Made by a program: the position numbers and the translations under genes. The notes beneath the pieces are model-generated. The model was given only the letters and a program-made list of their open reading frames with translations, was not told where the DNA came from and ran no database searches. DNA of 64,000 bases, from assembly GCF_902859855.1 (NCBI RefSeq), contig NZ_CADIKH010000007.1, positions 206,126-270,125 of the forward strand. Direction: 5' to 3'. Origin of the DNA: Paraburkholderia humisilvae. GTDB lineage: Bacteria; Pseudomonadota; Gammaproteobacteria; Burkholderiales; Burkholderiaceae. Shown piece by piece: positions 8,487 to 17,693 of this stretch. Position 1 is the first letter of the stretch. Every line of letters begins with the position of its first letter.

Positions 8487-9284
8487 CTAACCCTTGGCCC
8501 GCTCGACCGCGCGCGCAGCCAGGATCGGAATCAGATGTGCACGATATTCTGCGCTCGCGTGCAGATCCGTGTTGAGACCATCCGCCGAAACCGTCACCGT
8601 GCGGGCCGCCGCCGGTGAGAAGTCAGCCGACAGCGCCCGCTCGAGCTCGGGCATACGAAACACCGACGGCGCCGCGCCGGTCACCGCCACGCGCACGCCA
8701 TTCGCCTGTTTCGCGACGAACACACCGACGAGCGCGAAGTGCGACGCCGGGTTCCTGAACTTTTCATAGGCGGCACGTTCCGCCAGCGGAAACTCGACCG
8801 CTACGATCAGCTCGTCGGGCGCGAGCGCGGTCTCGTACATGCCGACAAAAAAGTCTTCGGCGCTAATTCGCCGGCGATCGGTGACGACGGTCGCGCCGAG
8901 CCCGAGCACTGCCGCGGGATAGCACGCAGCCGGATCGTCGTTCGCGAGCGAGCCGCCGATCGTGCCGAGCGCGCGCACCTGGCGGTCGCCGATATGCGCG
9001 GCGAGGTCGGCGAGCGCAGGCAGCATGCGGCGCACGTCCGCATGGCTTGCAACGTCCGCGTGACAGACCGCGGCGCCGATCGACAGCGTCGTGCCGTCCG
9101 CGCGGATTTCCTTCAGCGCCGGAATGCGCGTGACGTCGATTAGCTTCGAAGGCTGTGCGAGGCGTAGGCGCATCGTCGGCAGCAGGCTCTGGCCGCCGGC
9201 CAGGTATTTGGCTTCGCTGTCCGCCGCGAGCGCCGACACCGCGGCTTTCGGATCAGCCGCGCGTTGGTAGTCGAACGTATACAT
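8487..9284 (-). CDS. coxM: FAD-binding medium subunit of CO dehydrogenase-like molybdoenzyme
   Basis: This 265-residue protein belongs to the CoxM/XdhB flavin subunit family. The PCMH-type FAD-binding domain starts at MYTFDYQRAADPKAAV and has AGGQSLLPTMRLRL (about 29-42) and the pyrophosphate-binding TIGGSLANDDPAACYP (about 108-123). The C-terminal CODH flavoprotein domain contains FRNPASHFALVGV. Electrons pass from the molybdenum centre through the CoxS iron-sulfur clusters to this FAD. The ATG at 9284 is set by an AAGGAG site. It begins 14 bp after the coxL stop. Confidence 0.9.
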   Translation of the reverse strand: MYTFDYQRAADPKAAVSALAADSEAKYLAGGQSLLPTMRLRLAQPSKLIDVTRIPALKEIRADGTTLSIGAAVCHADVASHADVRRMLPALADLAAHIGDRQVRALGTIGGSLANDDPAACYPAAVLGLGATVVTDRRRISAEDFFVGMYETALAPDELIVAVEFPLAERAAYEKFRNPASHFALVGVFVAKQANGVRVAVTGAAPSVFRMPELERALSADFSPAAARTVTVSADGLNTDLHASAEYRAHLIPILAARAVERAKG

Positions 9285-9298
9285 GTGGGCTCCTTCGC

Positions 9299-11689
9299 TC
9301 AGGCGCGTTGTGATGGATGGGCCGCTCGCAGCGCGGACCAGATCCGATGCGGCGTCGCCGGCATCTGCAGGTCGGTGACGCCAAGCGGCGCGAGCGCATC
9401 GATGATCGCGTTGATCACGGCCGGCGGCGAGCCGATCGCGCCCGCTTCGCCACAACCTTTGACGCCGAGCGGATTGTGCGTGCAGGGCGTGCCCTTCGCG
9501 GTCTCCACCGTGAAGTCCGGCAGATCGGACGCGTGAGGCATCGCGTAGTCCATATACGAGCCGGACAGCAGCTGCCCGGTTTCGTTGTCGTACACGCAGC
9601 GCTCGAGCATCGCCTGGCCGATCCCCTGGCCGAGCCCGCCGTGCACCTGCCCTTCGACGATCATCGGATTGATCACGTTGCCGAAATCGTCGACCGCGGT
9701 GAAGCGTTCGATCCGCGTCTCACCCGTGTCGATGTCGACCTCGACCTCGCAGATGTACGCGCCGGCCGGATACGTGAAGTTCGTCGGGTCGTAGAACGCG
9801 CTTTCGTCGAGGCCCGGCTCGAGCTTGTCGAGCGGATAGTTGTGCGGCACATACGCGGCGAGCGACACGTCGGTGAAGCTCTTCGTGCGGTCGGTGCCGG
9901 CGACGCGAAACGTGCCGTCCCTGAACTCGATATCGTCGGGCGATGCTTCGAGCAGATGCGCGGCGATCTTTTTCGCTTTGGCTTCGACCTTGTCGAGCGC
10001 CTTCATGATCGCCGAGCCGCCGACCGCGATCGAGCGCGACCCGTAGGTGCCCATGCCGAACGGAATCCGGCCGGTGTCGCCGTGTACGACTTCGACGTTG
10101 TCGATCGACATGCCGAGCCGGTCGGCGACCACCTGCGCGAAGGTCGTCTCATGACCCTGGCCGTGGCTGTGCGAGCCGGTAAACACGGTGACCGAGCCCG
10201 TCGGATGCACGCGGATTTCGCCGGCTTCGAAGAGGCCCGCGCGCGCGCCGAGCGCGCCGGCGACGTTCGAAGGCGCGAGTCCGCACGCCTCGATATAGCA
10301 CGAATAGCCGAGGCCGCGCCGCTTGCCTTTCTGCTCCGACGCCTGTCTGCGCGCGGCGAAGCCTTCGACATCCGCGAGCTGGATGGCGCGCGCAAGAATC
10401 GGTTCGTAGTCGCCGGTGTCGTAGGTGAGGCCGACCGGCGTCGCATACGGGAACGAGCGGATAAAGTTGCGACGGCGCAGGTCGGCCGGATTGATATTCA
10501 GTTCGCGTGCCGCCGTTTCGACGAGGCGTTCCACCACATACGTCGCTTCCGGACGCCCCGCACCGCGATAGGCGTCGACCGGCACGGTATTCGTGAACAC
10601 CGCTTTCACTTCCGCGTAGATCGCCGGCGTCGCATACTGACCGGCGAGCAGCGTGGCGTACAGCACGGTCGGCACACTCGACGCGAACGTCGACAGATAC
10701 GCGCCCATATTGGCGATCGTATGGACGCGCATCGCGAGGAACGTGCCGTCCTTGTTGATGGCGAGTTCGGCTTTCGTCACATGGTCGCGGCCGTGCGCGT
10801 CGGAGAGGAAGGCTTCGGAACGCTCGGCCGTCCATTTGACCGGGCGCCGCACTTTCTTTGACGCCCATGTCACCGCGACGTCTTCCGCATACAGAAAGAT
10901 TTTCGAGCCGAAGCCGCCACCGACGTCGGGCGCGATCACGCGCACCTTCGATTCGGGCAGCGCGAGCACGAACGCGGCCATCAGCAGCCGTTCGACGTGC
11001 GGATTCTGGTTCGCGACGTACACGGTATAGCTGTCGTCGTGCGGCGACCATGCGGCATTGACCGCGCGCGGCTCGATCGCATTCGGCACGAGCCGGTTGT
11101 TGACGATGTCGAGCGTTGTCACGTGCGCGGCCTTCGCAAACGCGGCGTCGGTCGCGGCCTTGTCGCCGTGGCCCCACGTAAAGCAGGTGTTATCGGGCAC
11201 TTCGTCGTGCACCGCCGGTTGGCCTGGGTCGGCTGCGTGCGCGGTATCGACGTTCGCCGGCAGCTCGTCGTAGTCGACTTCGATCAGTTCGAGCGCGTCT
11301 TTGGCCGCATTGACCGAATCGGCGATCACCAGCGCCACCTGGTCGCCGACATGGCGCACCTTCGTATGCGCGATCACCGGATGCGGCGGTTCGTTCATCG
11401 GCTTGCCGTCGACGCTATGAATCAGCCATCCGCACGGCAGCCCGCCGACCTTGTCCGCCGCGAGGTCCGCGCCGGTGAAGATCGCGACGACGCCGGGCGA
11501 CTGCTTCGCGGCGGTCGTATCGATGCTTTTGATGCGCGCGTGCGCGTGAGGCGAGCGCAGAAACACCGCATACGACTGTTGCGGCAGGATCAGGTCGTCC
11601 GTGTATTGGCCGTTGCCGGTCAGAAAGCGGGCGTCTTCCTTGCGTTTGACGGAGGCGCCGATCATGCGATGGGTTTCGGGTGCGTTCAT
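9299..11689 (-). CDS. coxL: Molybdopterin-binding large subunit, form II CoxL type
   Basis: This 796-residue member of the xanthine oxidase/CoxL superfamily carries the molybdenum catalytic site. The N-terminal domain begins with [20 protein letters not shown]. The active-site loop reads AYRGAGR, the form II signature, and not AYRCSFR, the motif of true form I CO dehydrogenases whose cysteine carries the Cu-S-Mo bridge. Other expected segments are [21 protein letters not shown] and the late [15 protein letters not shown] with the catalytic Glu. The start at 11689 follows a GAGGAG site and lies 11 bp after coxS. Form II enzymes include aldehyde or nicotine-type hydroxylases, so CO oxidation should not be assumed. 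Confidence 0.9.
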   Translation of the reverse strand: MNAPETHRMIGASVKRKEDARFLTGNGQYTDDLILPQQSYAVFLRSPHAHARIKSIDTTAAKQSPGVVAIFTGADLAADKVGGLPCGWLIHSVDGKPMNEPPHPVIAHTKVRHVGDQVALVIADSVNAAKDALELIEVDYDELPANVDTAHAADPGQPAVHDEVPDNTCFTWGHGDKAATDAAFAKAAHVTTLDIVNNRLVPNAIEPRAVNAAWSPHDDSYTVYVANQNPHVERLLMAAFVLALPESKVRVIAPDVGGGFGSKIFLYAEDVAVTWASKKVRRPVKWTAERSEAFLSDAHGRDHVTKAELAINKDGTFLAMRVHTIANMGAYLSTFASSVPTVLYATLLAGQYATPAIYAEVKAVFTNTVPVDAYRGAGRPEATYVVERLVETAARELNINPADLRRRNFIRSFPYATPVGLTYDTGDYEPILARAIQLADVEGFAARRQASEQKGKRRGLGYSCYIEACGLAPSNVAGALGARAGLFEAGEIRVHPTGSVTVFTGSHSHGQGHETTFAQVVADRLGMSIDNVEVVHGDTGRIPFGMGTYGSRSIAVGGSAIMKALDKVEAKAKKIAAHLLEASPDDIEFRDGTFRVAGTDRTKSFTDVSLAAYVPHNYPLDKLEPGLDESAFYDPTNFTYPAGAYICEVEVDIDTGETRIERFTAVDDFGNVINPMIVEGQVHGGLGQGIGQAMLERCVYDNETGQLLSGSYMDYAMPHASDLPDFTVETAKGTPCTHNPLGVKGCGEAGAIGSPPAVINAIIDALAPLGVTDLQMPATPHRIWSALRAAHPSQRA

Positions 11690-11700
11690 GGTCGGGCTCC

Positions 11701-12210
11701 TCAGGCGGTGGCCTTGGCGGCGTTTTGCGTGGAACCCGCACCGGACTGCATCGCGGCCGCGCCTTCTACGATCGCTTTGACGATGTTGTGATAGCCCGTA
11801 CAGCGGCACAGATTGCCGTCGAGCTGGGCGCGGACATCGGCCTCGCTCAACTGCGGGTGGGTCGCGACCAGCGCGGTGGCGCTCATCACCATGCCGGGCG
11901 TGCAGAAACCGCATTGCAGCCCGTGACAGTCCTTGAACGCGGCCTGCATCGGATGCAGTTCGCCGTTCTTCGACAGCCCTTCGATGGTCGTGATGTCCGC
12001 GCTATCGGCCTGCGCCGCGAGCATGTTGCACGACTTGATCGCGCGGCCATTCAGATGAACCGTGCACGCGCCGCACTGCGCGGTATCACAGCCGATGTGC
12101 GTGCCCGTCAGCCGCAGCTGATCGCGCAGAAACTGAACAAGTAGCGTGTTGGGCTCGACGTTCGCGGTAACGGGTGCGCCGTTCACCGTCAGACTGATGC
12201 TGATCGCCAT
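11701..12210 (-). CDS. coxS: 2Fe-2S small subunit of CO dehydrogenase-like molybdoenzyme
   Basis: This 169-residue protein has two iron-sulfur domains. A plant-type ferredoxin domain has [16 protein letters not shown] and a fourth Cys in IKSC. An all-helical [2Fe-2S] domain has CGFCTPGM and NLCRCTGY. All eight cluster cysteines are present. It is the first gene of the S-L-M operon order that is usual for form II systems. The ATG at 12210 follows AGGAG. A 364-bp upstream region carries an interspersed element and a long inverted repeat that may be regulatory. Confidence 0.92.
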   Translation of the reverse strand: MAISISLTVNGAPVTANVEPNTLLVQFLRDQLRLTGTHIGCDTAQCGACTVHLNGRAIKSCNMLAAQADSADITTIEGLSKNGELHPMQAAFKDCHGLQCGFCTPGMVMSATALVATHPQLSEADVRAQLDGNLCRCTGYHNIVKAIVEGAAAMQSGAGSTQNAAKATA

Positions 12211-12232
12211 GAACTGTCTCCTAGGTGGACCG

Positions 12233-12265
12233 GTTGGCGCTTTAGCGCTGACTCCGGTCCCGTGC
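12233..12265. repeat. Interspersed element copy 1 (upstream of coxS)
   Basis: A 33-bp segment beginning GTTGGCGCTTTAGCGCT matches 14013-14045 at 26 of 33 positions without gaps. Both copies sit just upstream of the ribosome site of a minus-strand gene and in the same orientation. The GGCGC/GCGCT part can fold into a small hairpin. Confidence 0.6.
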
Positions 12266-12377
12266 ACTTTCGCGGGCCAGGCAAGATGCTTGCTGGTGGG
12301 GATTGAGACCGGCACGGGCCCACGTTCACTACCTACCGCCTACCTGCTGTGAGGGTCCGGTTCGGTTGGTGCTATCT

Positions 12378-12410
12378 ACGATTTGTGACGAAAAGTAAAG
12401 CACAAATCGT
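12378..12410. promoter_or_regulatory. 10-bp inverted repeat, candidate operator for the cox cluster
   Basis: ACGATTTGTG and CACAAATCGT are perfect complements separated by 13 AT-rich bases. The repeat is 168 bp upstream of coxS in the only region that can hold its promoter. There is no T-run, so a terminator is unlikely. A dimeric or tetrameric regulator site is the better reading. Confidence 0.5.
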
Positions 12411-12574
12411 CGGGGGCGGCTATCGGGGGAAATCGTCGCGGCCGCGACAATGGCGCGGCTGATGTGATCGAACGGGCGACGGGCGCGGCGTGCGACGGCA
12501 CGCTGCTGCAAGCCTGCATGCCGTTTGCGCTGGGCGGAATCGATTGAAAGGGGCGGGTAGGTGTGCGGCTCGCT

Positions 12575-13978
12575 TTAGTGCGGTTGCACACCATGCGCGA
12601 GCTTCGAGCGGCGGCGCGAGTAACCAAAGTAGATTGCGATGCCAAGCGTGACCCAGGCCACGAAGGCGATCCATGTGACGCCGGCAAGGTTCACCATCAG
12701 GAACAGGCACGATGCGACCGCGAGCACCGGCACGACCGGCACGCCAGGACAGCGGAACGCGCGCGGCAGTTCGGGGTGCGTACGGCGCAGGATCAACACG
12801 GCGATCGACACCATCGAAAATGCCGCAAGCGTGCCGATATTGATCAGCTCCGCGAGCACATCGAGCGGCACCAGCGCACCGATCAGCCCGAAGAAAAGCC
12901 CGCACAGCCAGGTGGTCAGAAACGGCGTCGCGAAACGCGGATGCACGCGCGACAGCGCGGCAGGCAGCAGGCCGTCGCGTGACATCGCGAAGATCACGCG
13001 TGTCTGACCGTAGGCCATCACGAGAATCACGGTCAGCATGCCGAGCACCGCGCCGAGGTCGATCAGGCCCGCGACCCAGTTCTGACCGGCCGCCTGCAAC
13101 GCATACGACACCGGATGCGAGATATGCGCGAACTTCGCGGACGGCACGATGCCGGTGACGACCCCGGCCACCGCGACGTACAGCACCGCACATACGGCCA
13201 GTGACGCAATGATGCCGACCGGCAGATCGCGCTTCGGATCCTTCACTTCCTCGGCCGCCGACGATACCGAGTCGAAGCCGATAAACGCAAAGAACATTAC
13301 CGCCGCGGCGCCAAACACGCCTCGCCAGCCATTGGGCATGAACGGATGCCAGTTCGCCGGCGTCACATGAAACACGCCGACCGCGATGACGAGCAGCACG
13401 ACGATCACCTTGATCGCAACCATCAGATTATTCACACGCGTCGATTCACGCACGCCGACCGACAGCAGCGTGGTGATTGCCATCATCACGAGGAACGCGG
13501 GCAGATTGAACAGCGTGAGGTGGCCGGGCAGCGCACCCGGCGCCGCGGTGAGCGCGACCGGCAGCGCAATGCCAAAGCCTTCGAGCAGCGACTGCAGATA
13601 GCCGGACCAGCCGACCGACACCGCCGACGTCGCCAGCCCGTATTCGAGCATCAGGTCCCAGCCGATGATCCAGGCGGCCAGCTCGCCGAGCGTCGCATAA
13701 GAGTAGGTATAGATAGAACCGGCGACCGGAATGGTCGATGCGAACTCCGCATAGGCAAGCGCCGCGAAGCCGCATGCGATCGCGGCGATCAGGAAGGAGA
13801 TCATCAGCGCGGGGCCCGCCTGAACCGCACCGGTCCCGGTCAAGACAAAAATGCCGGTGCCGATGATGGCGCCGACGCCGAGAAACGTCAGATCGAGCGC
13901 GCCGAGCGCCTTCTTCAGCCCGGCGCTTTGCGCGCCTGCGATCATATGCTCGACGTTTTTCTTGCGGAATACAGACAT
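12575..13978 (-). CDS. APC-family amino-acid permease
   Basis: This 467-residue integral membrane protein has about twelve hydrophobic segments and the APC-superfamily substrate loop GVGAIIGTGIFVLTG in TM1 (about 35-49). The conserved GFDSVSSAAEEVKDP segment is at about 230-244. It resembles the CAT/YfnA group of cationic or broad-range amino-acid transporters. The substrate cannot be told from the sequence. The ATG at 13978 follows AGGAGA. It appears monocistronic, and its leader carries a copy of the 33-bp element also found before coxS. Confidence 0.85.
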   Translation of the reverse strand: MSVFRKKNVEHMIAGAQSAGLKKALGALDLTFLGVGAIIGTGIFVLTGTGAVQAGPALMISFLIAAIACGFAALAYAEFASTIPVAGSIYTYSYATLGELAAWIIGWDLMLEYGLATSAVSVGWSGYLQSLLEGFGIALPVALTAAPGALPGHLTLFNLPAFLVMMAITTLLSVGVRESTRVNNLMVAIKVIVVLLVIAVGVFHVTPANWHPFMPNGWRGVFGAAAVMFFAFIGFDSVSSAAEEVKDPKRDLPVGIIASLAVCAVLYVAVAGVVTGIVPSAKFAHISHPVSYALQAAGQNWVAGLIDLGAVLGMLTVILVMAYGQTRVIFAMSRDGLLPAALSRVHPRFATPFLTTWLCGLFFGLIGALVPLDVLAELINIGTLAAFSMVSIAVLILRRTHPELPRAFRCPGVPVVPVLAVASCLFLMVNLAGVTWIAFVAWVTLGIAIYFGYSRRRSKLAHGVQPH

Positions 13979-14012
13979 TAATCAAGGTCTCCTGTGCAGC
14001 GAGTCGGCCGGA

Positions 14013-14045
14013 GTTGGCGCGTTGGCGCTTGCCCCAGTCCCATGC
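14013..14045. repeat. Interspersed element copy 2 (upstream of the permease)
   Basis: This is the second copy of the element at 12233-12265, starting GTTGGCGCGTTGGCGCT, 35 bp before the permease start and in the same orientation relative to the gene it precedes. Confidence 0.6.
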
Positions 14046-14193
14046 GAGGCAAAGCACGCGCTCCACGCGCCGAATGCCGGGGAACCTTTAATTTTAGCCG
14101 ATGCGGATTGGGTGACTTCCAGAGGCTTAGGAGAACTTTAGGAATGGCATGCGGTGCGATGCGCCGCGCCGGCTTGGCGGGCGACGTGAAACC

Positions 14194-14850
14194 TCAGGCG
14201 GTCATCGCCGGATTCAGATCGACGAGCCGGTTCGTCATCACGTAGAACGTCAGCTCCGCGTTGTTGCGCAGCTTCATTTTTTCGAGCAGCCGCGTGCGGT
14301 ACACACTGACCGTCTTCACCGATAGCGACAGCGCGATCGCGATATCGGTGAGGCGCTTGCCCGACGCGAGCATGCACAGTGTCTGGTATTCGCGGTCGGA
14401 AAGTTTCTCGTGCGGCATCTGCTCGCCGTCGAACGACACGTAGTTCGCGAGCGCTTCGGCCATCGCCGGGCTCACGTACTTGCGGCCGGCGGCGACCTGC
14501 TGGATCGCGGCGATCATCTGCGCGGCGTCGATCGTCTTCGACAGATAGCCGGCCGCGCCGGCCTTCAGCGCGCGCACCGCGTACTGGTCCTCGCGATACA
14601 TCGAAAACATCAGCACCGGCACGCGCGGCACCTTGCGTTTCAGGCGTTTCAGTACCTCGACGCCGTTCAGGTCGGGTAACGAGATGTCGAGCAGGATCAC
14701 GTCGTATGGGTGCCGGCTGGCTTGCATCAGCACTTCGGCGCCCGTCTGGGCCTCCGCGACTTCATGTGCGACGCCACGGTCGAGCAGCAGCTGGCGCACG
14801 CCCTGGCGAACCACGGCGTGATCTTCGGCGAGGAGAATGCGCAGGTTCAT
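14194..14850 (-). CDS. NarL/LuxR-type response regulator
   Basis: The 218-residue protein has an N-terminal receiver domain with the acidic pair Glu9/Asp10, phosphoacceptor Asp55 in VILLDISLPD and Lys105 in GYLSKT. A linker leads to a C-terminal LuxR-type helix-turn-helix (LSDREYQTLCMLASGK, about 149-164, and LSVKTVSVYRTRLL). It is the likely partner of the histidine kinase that ends 20 bp upstream on the same strand. The layout is that of UvrY/NarL regulators. The target genes are unknown. Dyads containing CCTACAA upstream of the kinase are possible binding sites. Confidence 0.9.
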   Translation of the reverse strand: MNLRILLAEDHAVVRQGVRQLLLDRGVAHEVAEAQTGAEVLMQASRHPYDVILLDISLPDLNGVEVLKRLKRKVPRVPVLMFSMYREDQYAVRALKAGAAGYLSKTIDAAQMIAAIQQVAAGRKYVSPAMAEALANYVSFDGEQMPHEKLSDREYQTLCMLASGKRLTDIAIALSLSVKTVSVYRTRLLEKMKLRNNAELTFYVMTNRLVDLNPAMTA

Positions 14851-14870
14851 CGTCGCTTTCGACTGTCAGG

Positions 14871-15797
14871 TCATCGGAGTGCGGCGCGGCGCCGCACGTT
14901 GGGTTCGGGGGTGGCCAGCAACGCGCGCCACGCGAACCGCGCGTGAATCGCGGTGCCGGGTCGTGCGCTGCGCACGTGCTGCTTCGGCCGGGACGCGTTT
15001 GCGAGGCTGAACTCACCATCAAATGCTTCGCAGCGCGCCCGCATGCCCGACAGACCGAAGCGCCGGTCACGCTCACGGACTGCGCGCTTAAGGCCAATCC
15101 CGTCGTCGGCGACGACAAGAATCAGATGTTCGGCGTCGGTCTCGATCCGCACGTCCGCGCCCGACGCGCGCGCGTGCTTGGCGACGTTGTTCAGTGCCTC
15201 TTGCGCGACACGGAAAATCGCGAGCGCGGCATCGCCTGGCAGGCGCGTCAAACGTGCATCGGCGGCGCACACAAAGCTCGTGCGCAGGCCGGTGCGCGCC
15301 GCGAAACTGCCGGTCCATTGCGACAGTGTGTGCACGATTCCGCTTTCGAGCGACGGCGCGTGAAGTTCGTCGATCACATCGCGTGTCGCGCTAGAGACCG
15401 CATCGAGTGAGCGGGCGGCGACCGCGAGCGACGCCGCGCATTGCGGTGTCGCATCGGCGGGCAGCCAGGTTTCGATATTGGCGAGCGCAAAGCGCGCAGC
15501 GGTCAGTTCGGCGCCGGCGTTGTCGTGCAGTTCCTGCGCGAGAAGGCAGCGCGCGGCTTCCTGCGCGTGCACGACTTCGCTTGCCAGTTCGCGCACGCGG
15601 GCGCGCAGACGGGCAATCTCGGCTTGTTCGGCTGACGGGAGGGCGCGGTCCGACTCGCCGCAGAGGGTGGCATCTGTGCCGCCGGCACCGGATTGCGTGT
15701 CGGCAAGGTTTCGCGAGGCGGCAAGCGCTTCGTCAGCATCGCGTGCGATCGAGTTCGGCGTGTGTGCGCCGATCGGTACCACGGTCGACGTATCCAT
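14871..15797 (-). CDS. Soluble NarX/UhpB-type sensor histidine kinase
   Basis: This 308-residue kinase has no membrane segment. A variable N-terminus (1-60) is followed by a coiled coil (about 58-85). The HisKA_3 box has the phosphorylated His in LAQELHDNAGAEL (about 93). A HATPase domain has ALNNVAKHARA (N box) and VADDGIGL (G1 box), then FGLSGMRARC. The C-terminal 30 residues are Arg-rich. With no recognisable sensor domain it probably senses a cytosolic signal through a partner or through its N-terminus. It is co-directional with the response regulator, with a 20-bp gap. Confidence 0.86.
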   Translation of the reverse strand: MDTSTVVPIGAHTPNSIARDADEALAASRNLADTQSGAGGTDATLCGESDRALPSAEQAEIARLRARVRELASEVVHAQEAARCLLAQELHDNAGAELTAARFALANIETWLPADATPQCAASLAVAARSLDAVSSATRDVIDELHAPSLESGIVHTLSQWTGSFAARTGLRTSFVCAADARLTRLPGDAALAIFRVAQEALNNVAKHARASGADVRIETDAEHLILVVADDGIGLKRAVRERDRRFGLSGMRARCEAFDGEFSLANASRPKQHVRSARPGTAIHARFAWRALLATPEPNVRRRAALR

Positions 15798-15972
15798 GCT
15801 TTCCCTGTCAGAAAATTGCCTGGCCGGCTAGCCGGCTGTGCGTCGACAGTGCAAATCCAGAACAACGCATGCGAACCCTCAGCCTCCCAGACGTGTCCGC
15901 CGCGGTATCGCCGTGACGGACAATCGCTACGCGAAGGCGTAACGAAATTTACATTCGGTAACAAGTCGACGG

Positions 15973-15987
15973 CCTACAAATCGTAGG
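15973..15987. promoter_or_regulatory. Dyad CCTAC-n5-GTAGG
   Basis: A perfect 5-bp inverted repeat with a 5-nt centre (AAATC) lies about 175 bp upstream of the kinase start. It shares the CCTACAA core with the dyad at 16102-16122. It is a candidate response-regulator box. Confidence 0.35.
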
Positions 15988-16101
15988 TGCCGTGTAGGGG
16001 TACTGCGCCGCGATGATATCCTAAAAAGAGAAAAATATGCAGGCAGAGCAAGGCTCCGCGCGTAAATTTCACCTCGCGCATCCCATTTATCGGGGCGGGA
16101 T

Positions 16102-16122
16102 TTGTAGGAAAAATGCTTACAA
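16102..16122. promoter_or_regulatory. Dyad TTGTAGG...GCTTACAA
   Basis: A 21-bp imperfect palindrome (TTGTAGG with CTTACAA arms, 6 of 7 pairs) lies in an AT-rich setting between fpr and the kinase gene. The symmetry fits a dimeric regulator. Its pairing with the site at 15973 suggests a regulated promoter region. Confidence 0.4.
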
Positions 16123-16183
16123 GACGACGGCGTTAGCGTGTGTCAAATTGTAACGTTTGCCCGCGCGACGCCACGTAGCGGGA

Positions 16184-16218
16184 CATCATGCGATTTGGCT
16201 TAACCAGATCGCATGATG
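16184..16218. other. Long near-perfect hairpin downstream of fpr
   Basis: Arms of CATCATGCGAT and ATCGCATGATG pair perfectly. After one T-G mismatch a further TGG/CCA pairing extends the stem to 15 positions around a CTTAA loop. It lies 34 bp beyond the fpr terminator and has no T-run. Confidence 0.55.
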
Positions 16219-16251
16219 CAGAAGGTGAATTGAAGGGAAAAGCGTCGACGC

Positions 16252-16288
16252 AAAAAAAGACCGGGAATGTCCCGGTCTTGTTGTTTTT
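16252..16288 (-). terminator. Intrinsic terminator of fpr
   Basis: A stem GACCGGGA/TCCCGGTC with a 3-nt loop is followed on the minus strand by a run of seven T. On the plus strand it is followed by TTGTTGTTTTT, so it can act in both directions. It lies 45 bp after the fpr stop. Confidence 0.85.
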
Positions 16289-16332
16289 ACGCTGAGTGTC
16301 GCGCGGCCGATGCGTTTGCGGCTTGACGAACG

Positions 16333-17103
16333 TCAGCCGACGAACGCCTTTTCGACCACGTAGTGGCCCGGTGCATTGTTGCTGCCTTCTTCGAAGCCCA
16401 TGTCGTCGAGCAACTCGCGCGTGTCGCGCAGCATGTGCGGGCTGCCGCACAGCATCACGCGGTCGTCGTCCTTCGAGAAGTGCGGCAGATCGAGGTCGGC
16501 GAACAGCTTTTGCGTTTCGATCAGCTCGGTGATCCGGCCGCGGTTCTGGAATGCCTCTCGGGTGACCGTCGGGTAGTACACGAGCTTGTCGCGAATCAGT
16601 TCGCCGATGTGCTCATGCTCCGGCAGATGGTCAGTGATGTACTCCTTGTACGCGAGTTCGTCGACGAAGCGGCACGTATGCGTGAGCACGACTTTTTCGT
16701 AGCGGTCGTAGATGTCCGGGTCCTTGATGATCGACATGAACGGCGCGAGGCCGGTGCCGGTCGACAGCAGCCACAGCGTCTTGCCGGGCAGCAGGTTGTC
16801 GGCCATCAGCGTGCCGGTCGGCTTCTTGCCGATCAGGACCTGGTCGCCGACCTTCAGATGCTGCAAGCGCGACGTTAGCGGGCCATCCTGCACCTTGATG
16901 CTGAGGAATTCGAGGTTCTCTTCGTAGTTCGCGCTTGCCATGCTGTAAGCGCGAATCAGCGGTTTGCCGTCCACCTCGAGGCCGACCATCGTGAACTGGC
17001 CGTTTTCGAAGCGGAACGACGCGTCGCGCGTGCAGGTGAAGCTGAAAAGCGTATCGGTCCAATGATGGACGCTCAGGACGGTTTGTGTGTTCAGGTTGCT
17101 CAT
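16333..17103 (-). CDS. fpr: Ferredoxin/flavodoxin-NADP+ reductase
   Basis: This 256-residue enzyme exchanges electrons between NADPH and ferredoxin or flavodoxin using FAD. The FAD-binding motif RAYSMAS lies at 51-57. The NADP-binding segment STGTGLAPFMS covers 114-124 and MLCGSPHML is further on. The C-terminal VVEKAFVG is the bacterial subclass ending, which stacks on the flavin. The length is typical (about 257). It appears monocistronic with a clear terminator and is cytosolic. It probably supports oxidative stress defence and iron-sulfur enzymes, but no regulator box was identified. Confidence 0.93.
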   Translation of the reverse strand: MSNLNTQTVLSVHHWTDTLFSFTCTRDASFRFENGQFTMVGLEVDGKPLIRAYSMASANYEENLEFLSIKVQDGPLTSRLQHLKVGDQVLIGKKPTGTLMADNLLPGKTLWLLSTGTGLAPFMSIIKDPDIYDRYEKVVLTHTCRFVDELAYKEYITDHLPEHEHIGELIRDKLVYYPTVTREAFQNRGRITELIETQKLFADLDLPHFSKDDDRVMLCGSPHMLRDTRELLDDMGFEEGSNNAPGHYVVEKAFVG

Positions 17104-17693
17104 GGCTTCTTGGATGAGGCGAAAACTGCGACGGCCTGGTCGAACTTAACGGCCGACACGTCGGCGCGCGACCCCCTGATAGACCTAACGGGGACATGCC
17201 GCGCAAAAAAATGCTGCGTAATCCGCTATTTTACCGCGATACCGATTCGCAGGCCGCTGGCGGGTCACAAGGACGCGCAGCGACCGGTGCGGTCGCGTCG
17301 ATACGGCTGCAGCCGGCTACCGCACTCATGGTGCGATCGCGTGGGCTGTGCGTGGGGACCACGGCGATGCAGTGACGCATGAGACGCAAAAACCGGTACG
17401 CGCAATGATGGTCGCGGCACAGGCTTGCGGACATGCGGCACACGCGCGACGGTACGCGCTGCCGCTCGGGTTCAAAGACGGGTTCAAACTCAGGTTGAAA
17501 CGGCAGACCGCGTTCGAAGCCGCGGCGCTGACTGCATGGGCGCCGGCGCGGCCAACGGGTCACGCGATGATACCGAAACCGGCCACGCGCCGCAGTATTG
17601 ACCCTGCTCGCGAAACTGGAACCCGCTTCAACGGAGGAAACGGCAGCGACGTGCGCGGGCCGACCGCCTGTGCGGCTCGTTGCCGCCTGTCGC
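17104..17693. other. Intergenic region between fpr and the LysE gene
   Basis: About 590 bp with no credible gene. Short direct repeats of GGGTTCAAA occur near 17468. The fpr promoter must lie at its left edge. Open frames exist on both strands, but they lack ribosome sites and have compositions typical of GC-rich spacer. Confidence 0.5.

Larger units (their letters stand above)
12211..12574. other. Intergenic region upstream of coxS
   Basis: This holds the leader and probable promoter of the cox cluster. The 12233-12265 element resembles one before the amino-acid permease. A 10-bp perfect inverted repeat lies at 12378-12410. No open frame with a convincing start was found. The segment next to the permease stop is plain GC-rich spacer. 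Confidence 0.6.
15798..16332. other. Intergenic region between the two-component pair and fpr
   Basis: About 535 bp, less GC-rich than its neighbours. It contains two dyads around a CCTACAA core (15973-15987 and 16102-16122), a long hairpin (16184-16218) and the fpr terminator (16252-16288). No credible reading frame was seen. Confidence 0.6.

Noticed and set aside
9317..10861. A 514-codon open frame antisense to coxL
   Set aside because: It mirrors the codon bias of coxL, is dominated by Arg, Asp and Val, and has no ribosome site. CoxL is well supported.
8395..12210. True (form I) aerobic CO dehydrogenase
   Set aside because: The active-site motif is AYRGAGR rather than AYRCSFR, and the gene order is S-L-M rather than M-S-L.
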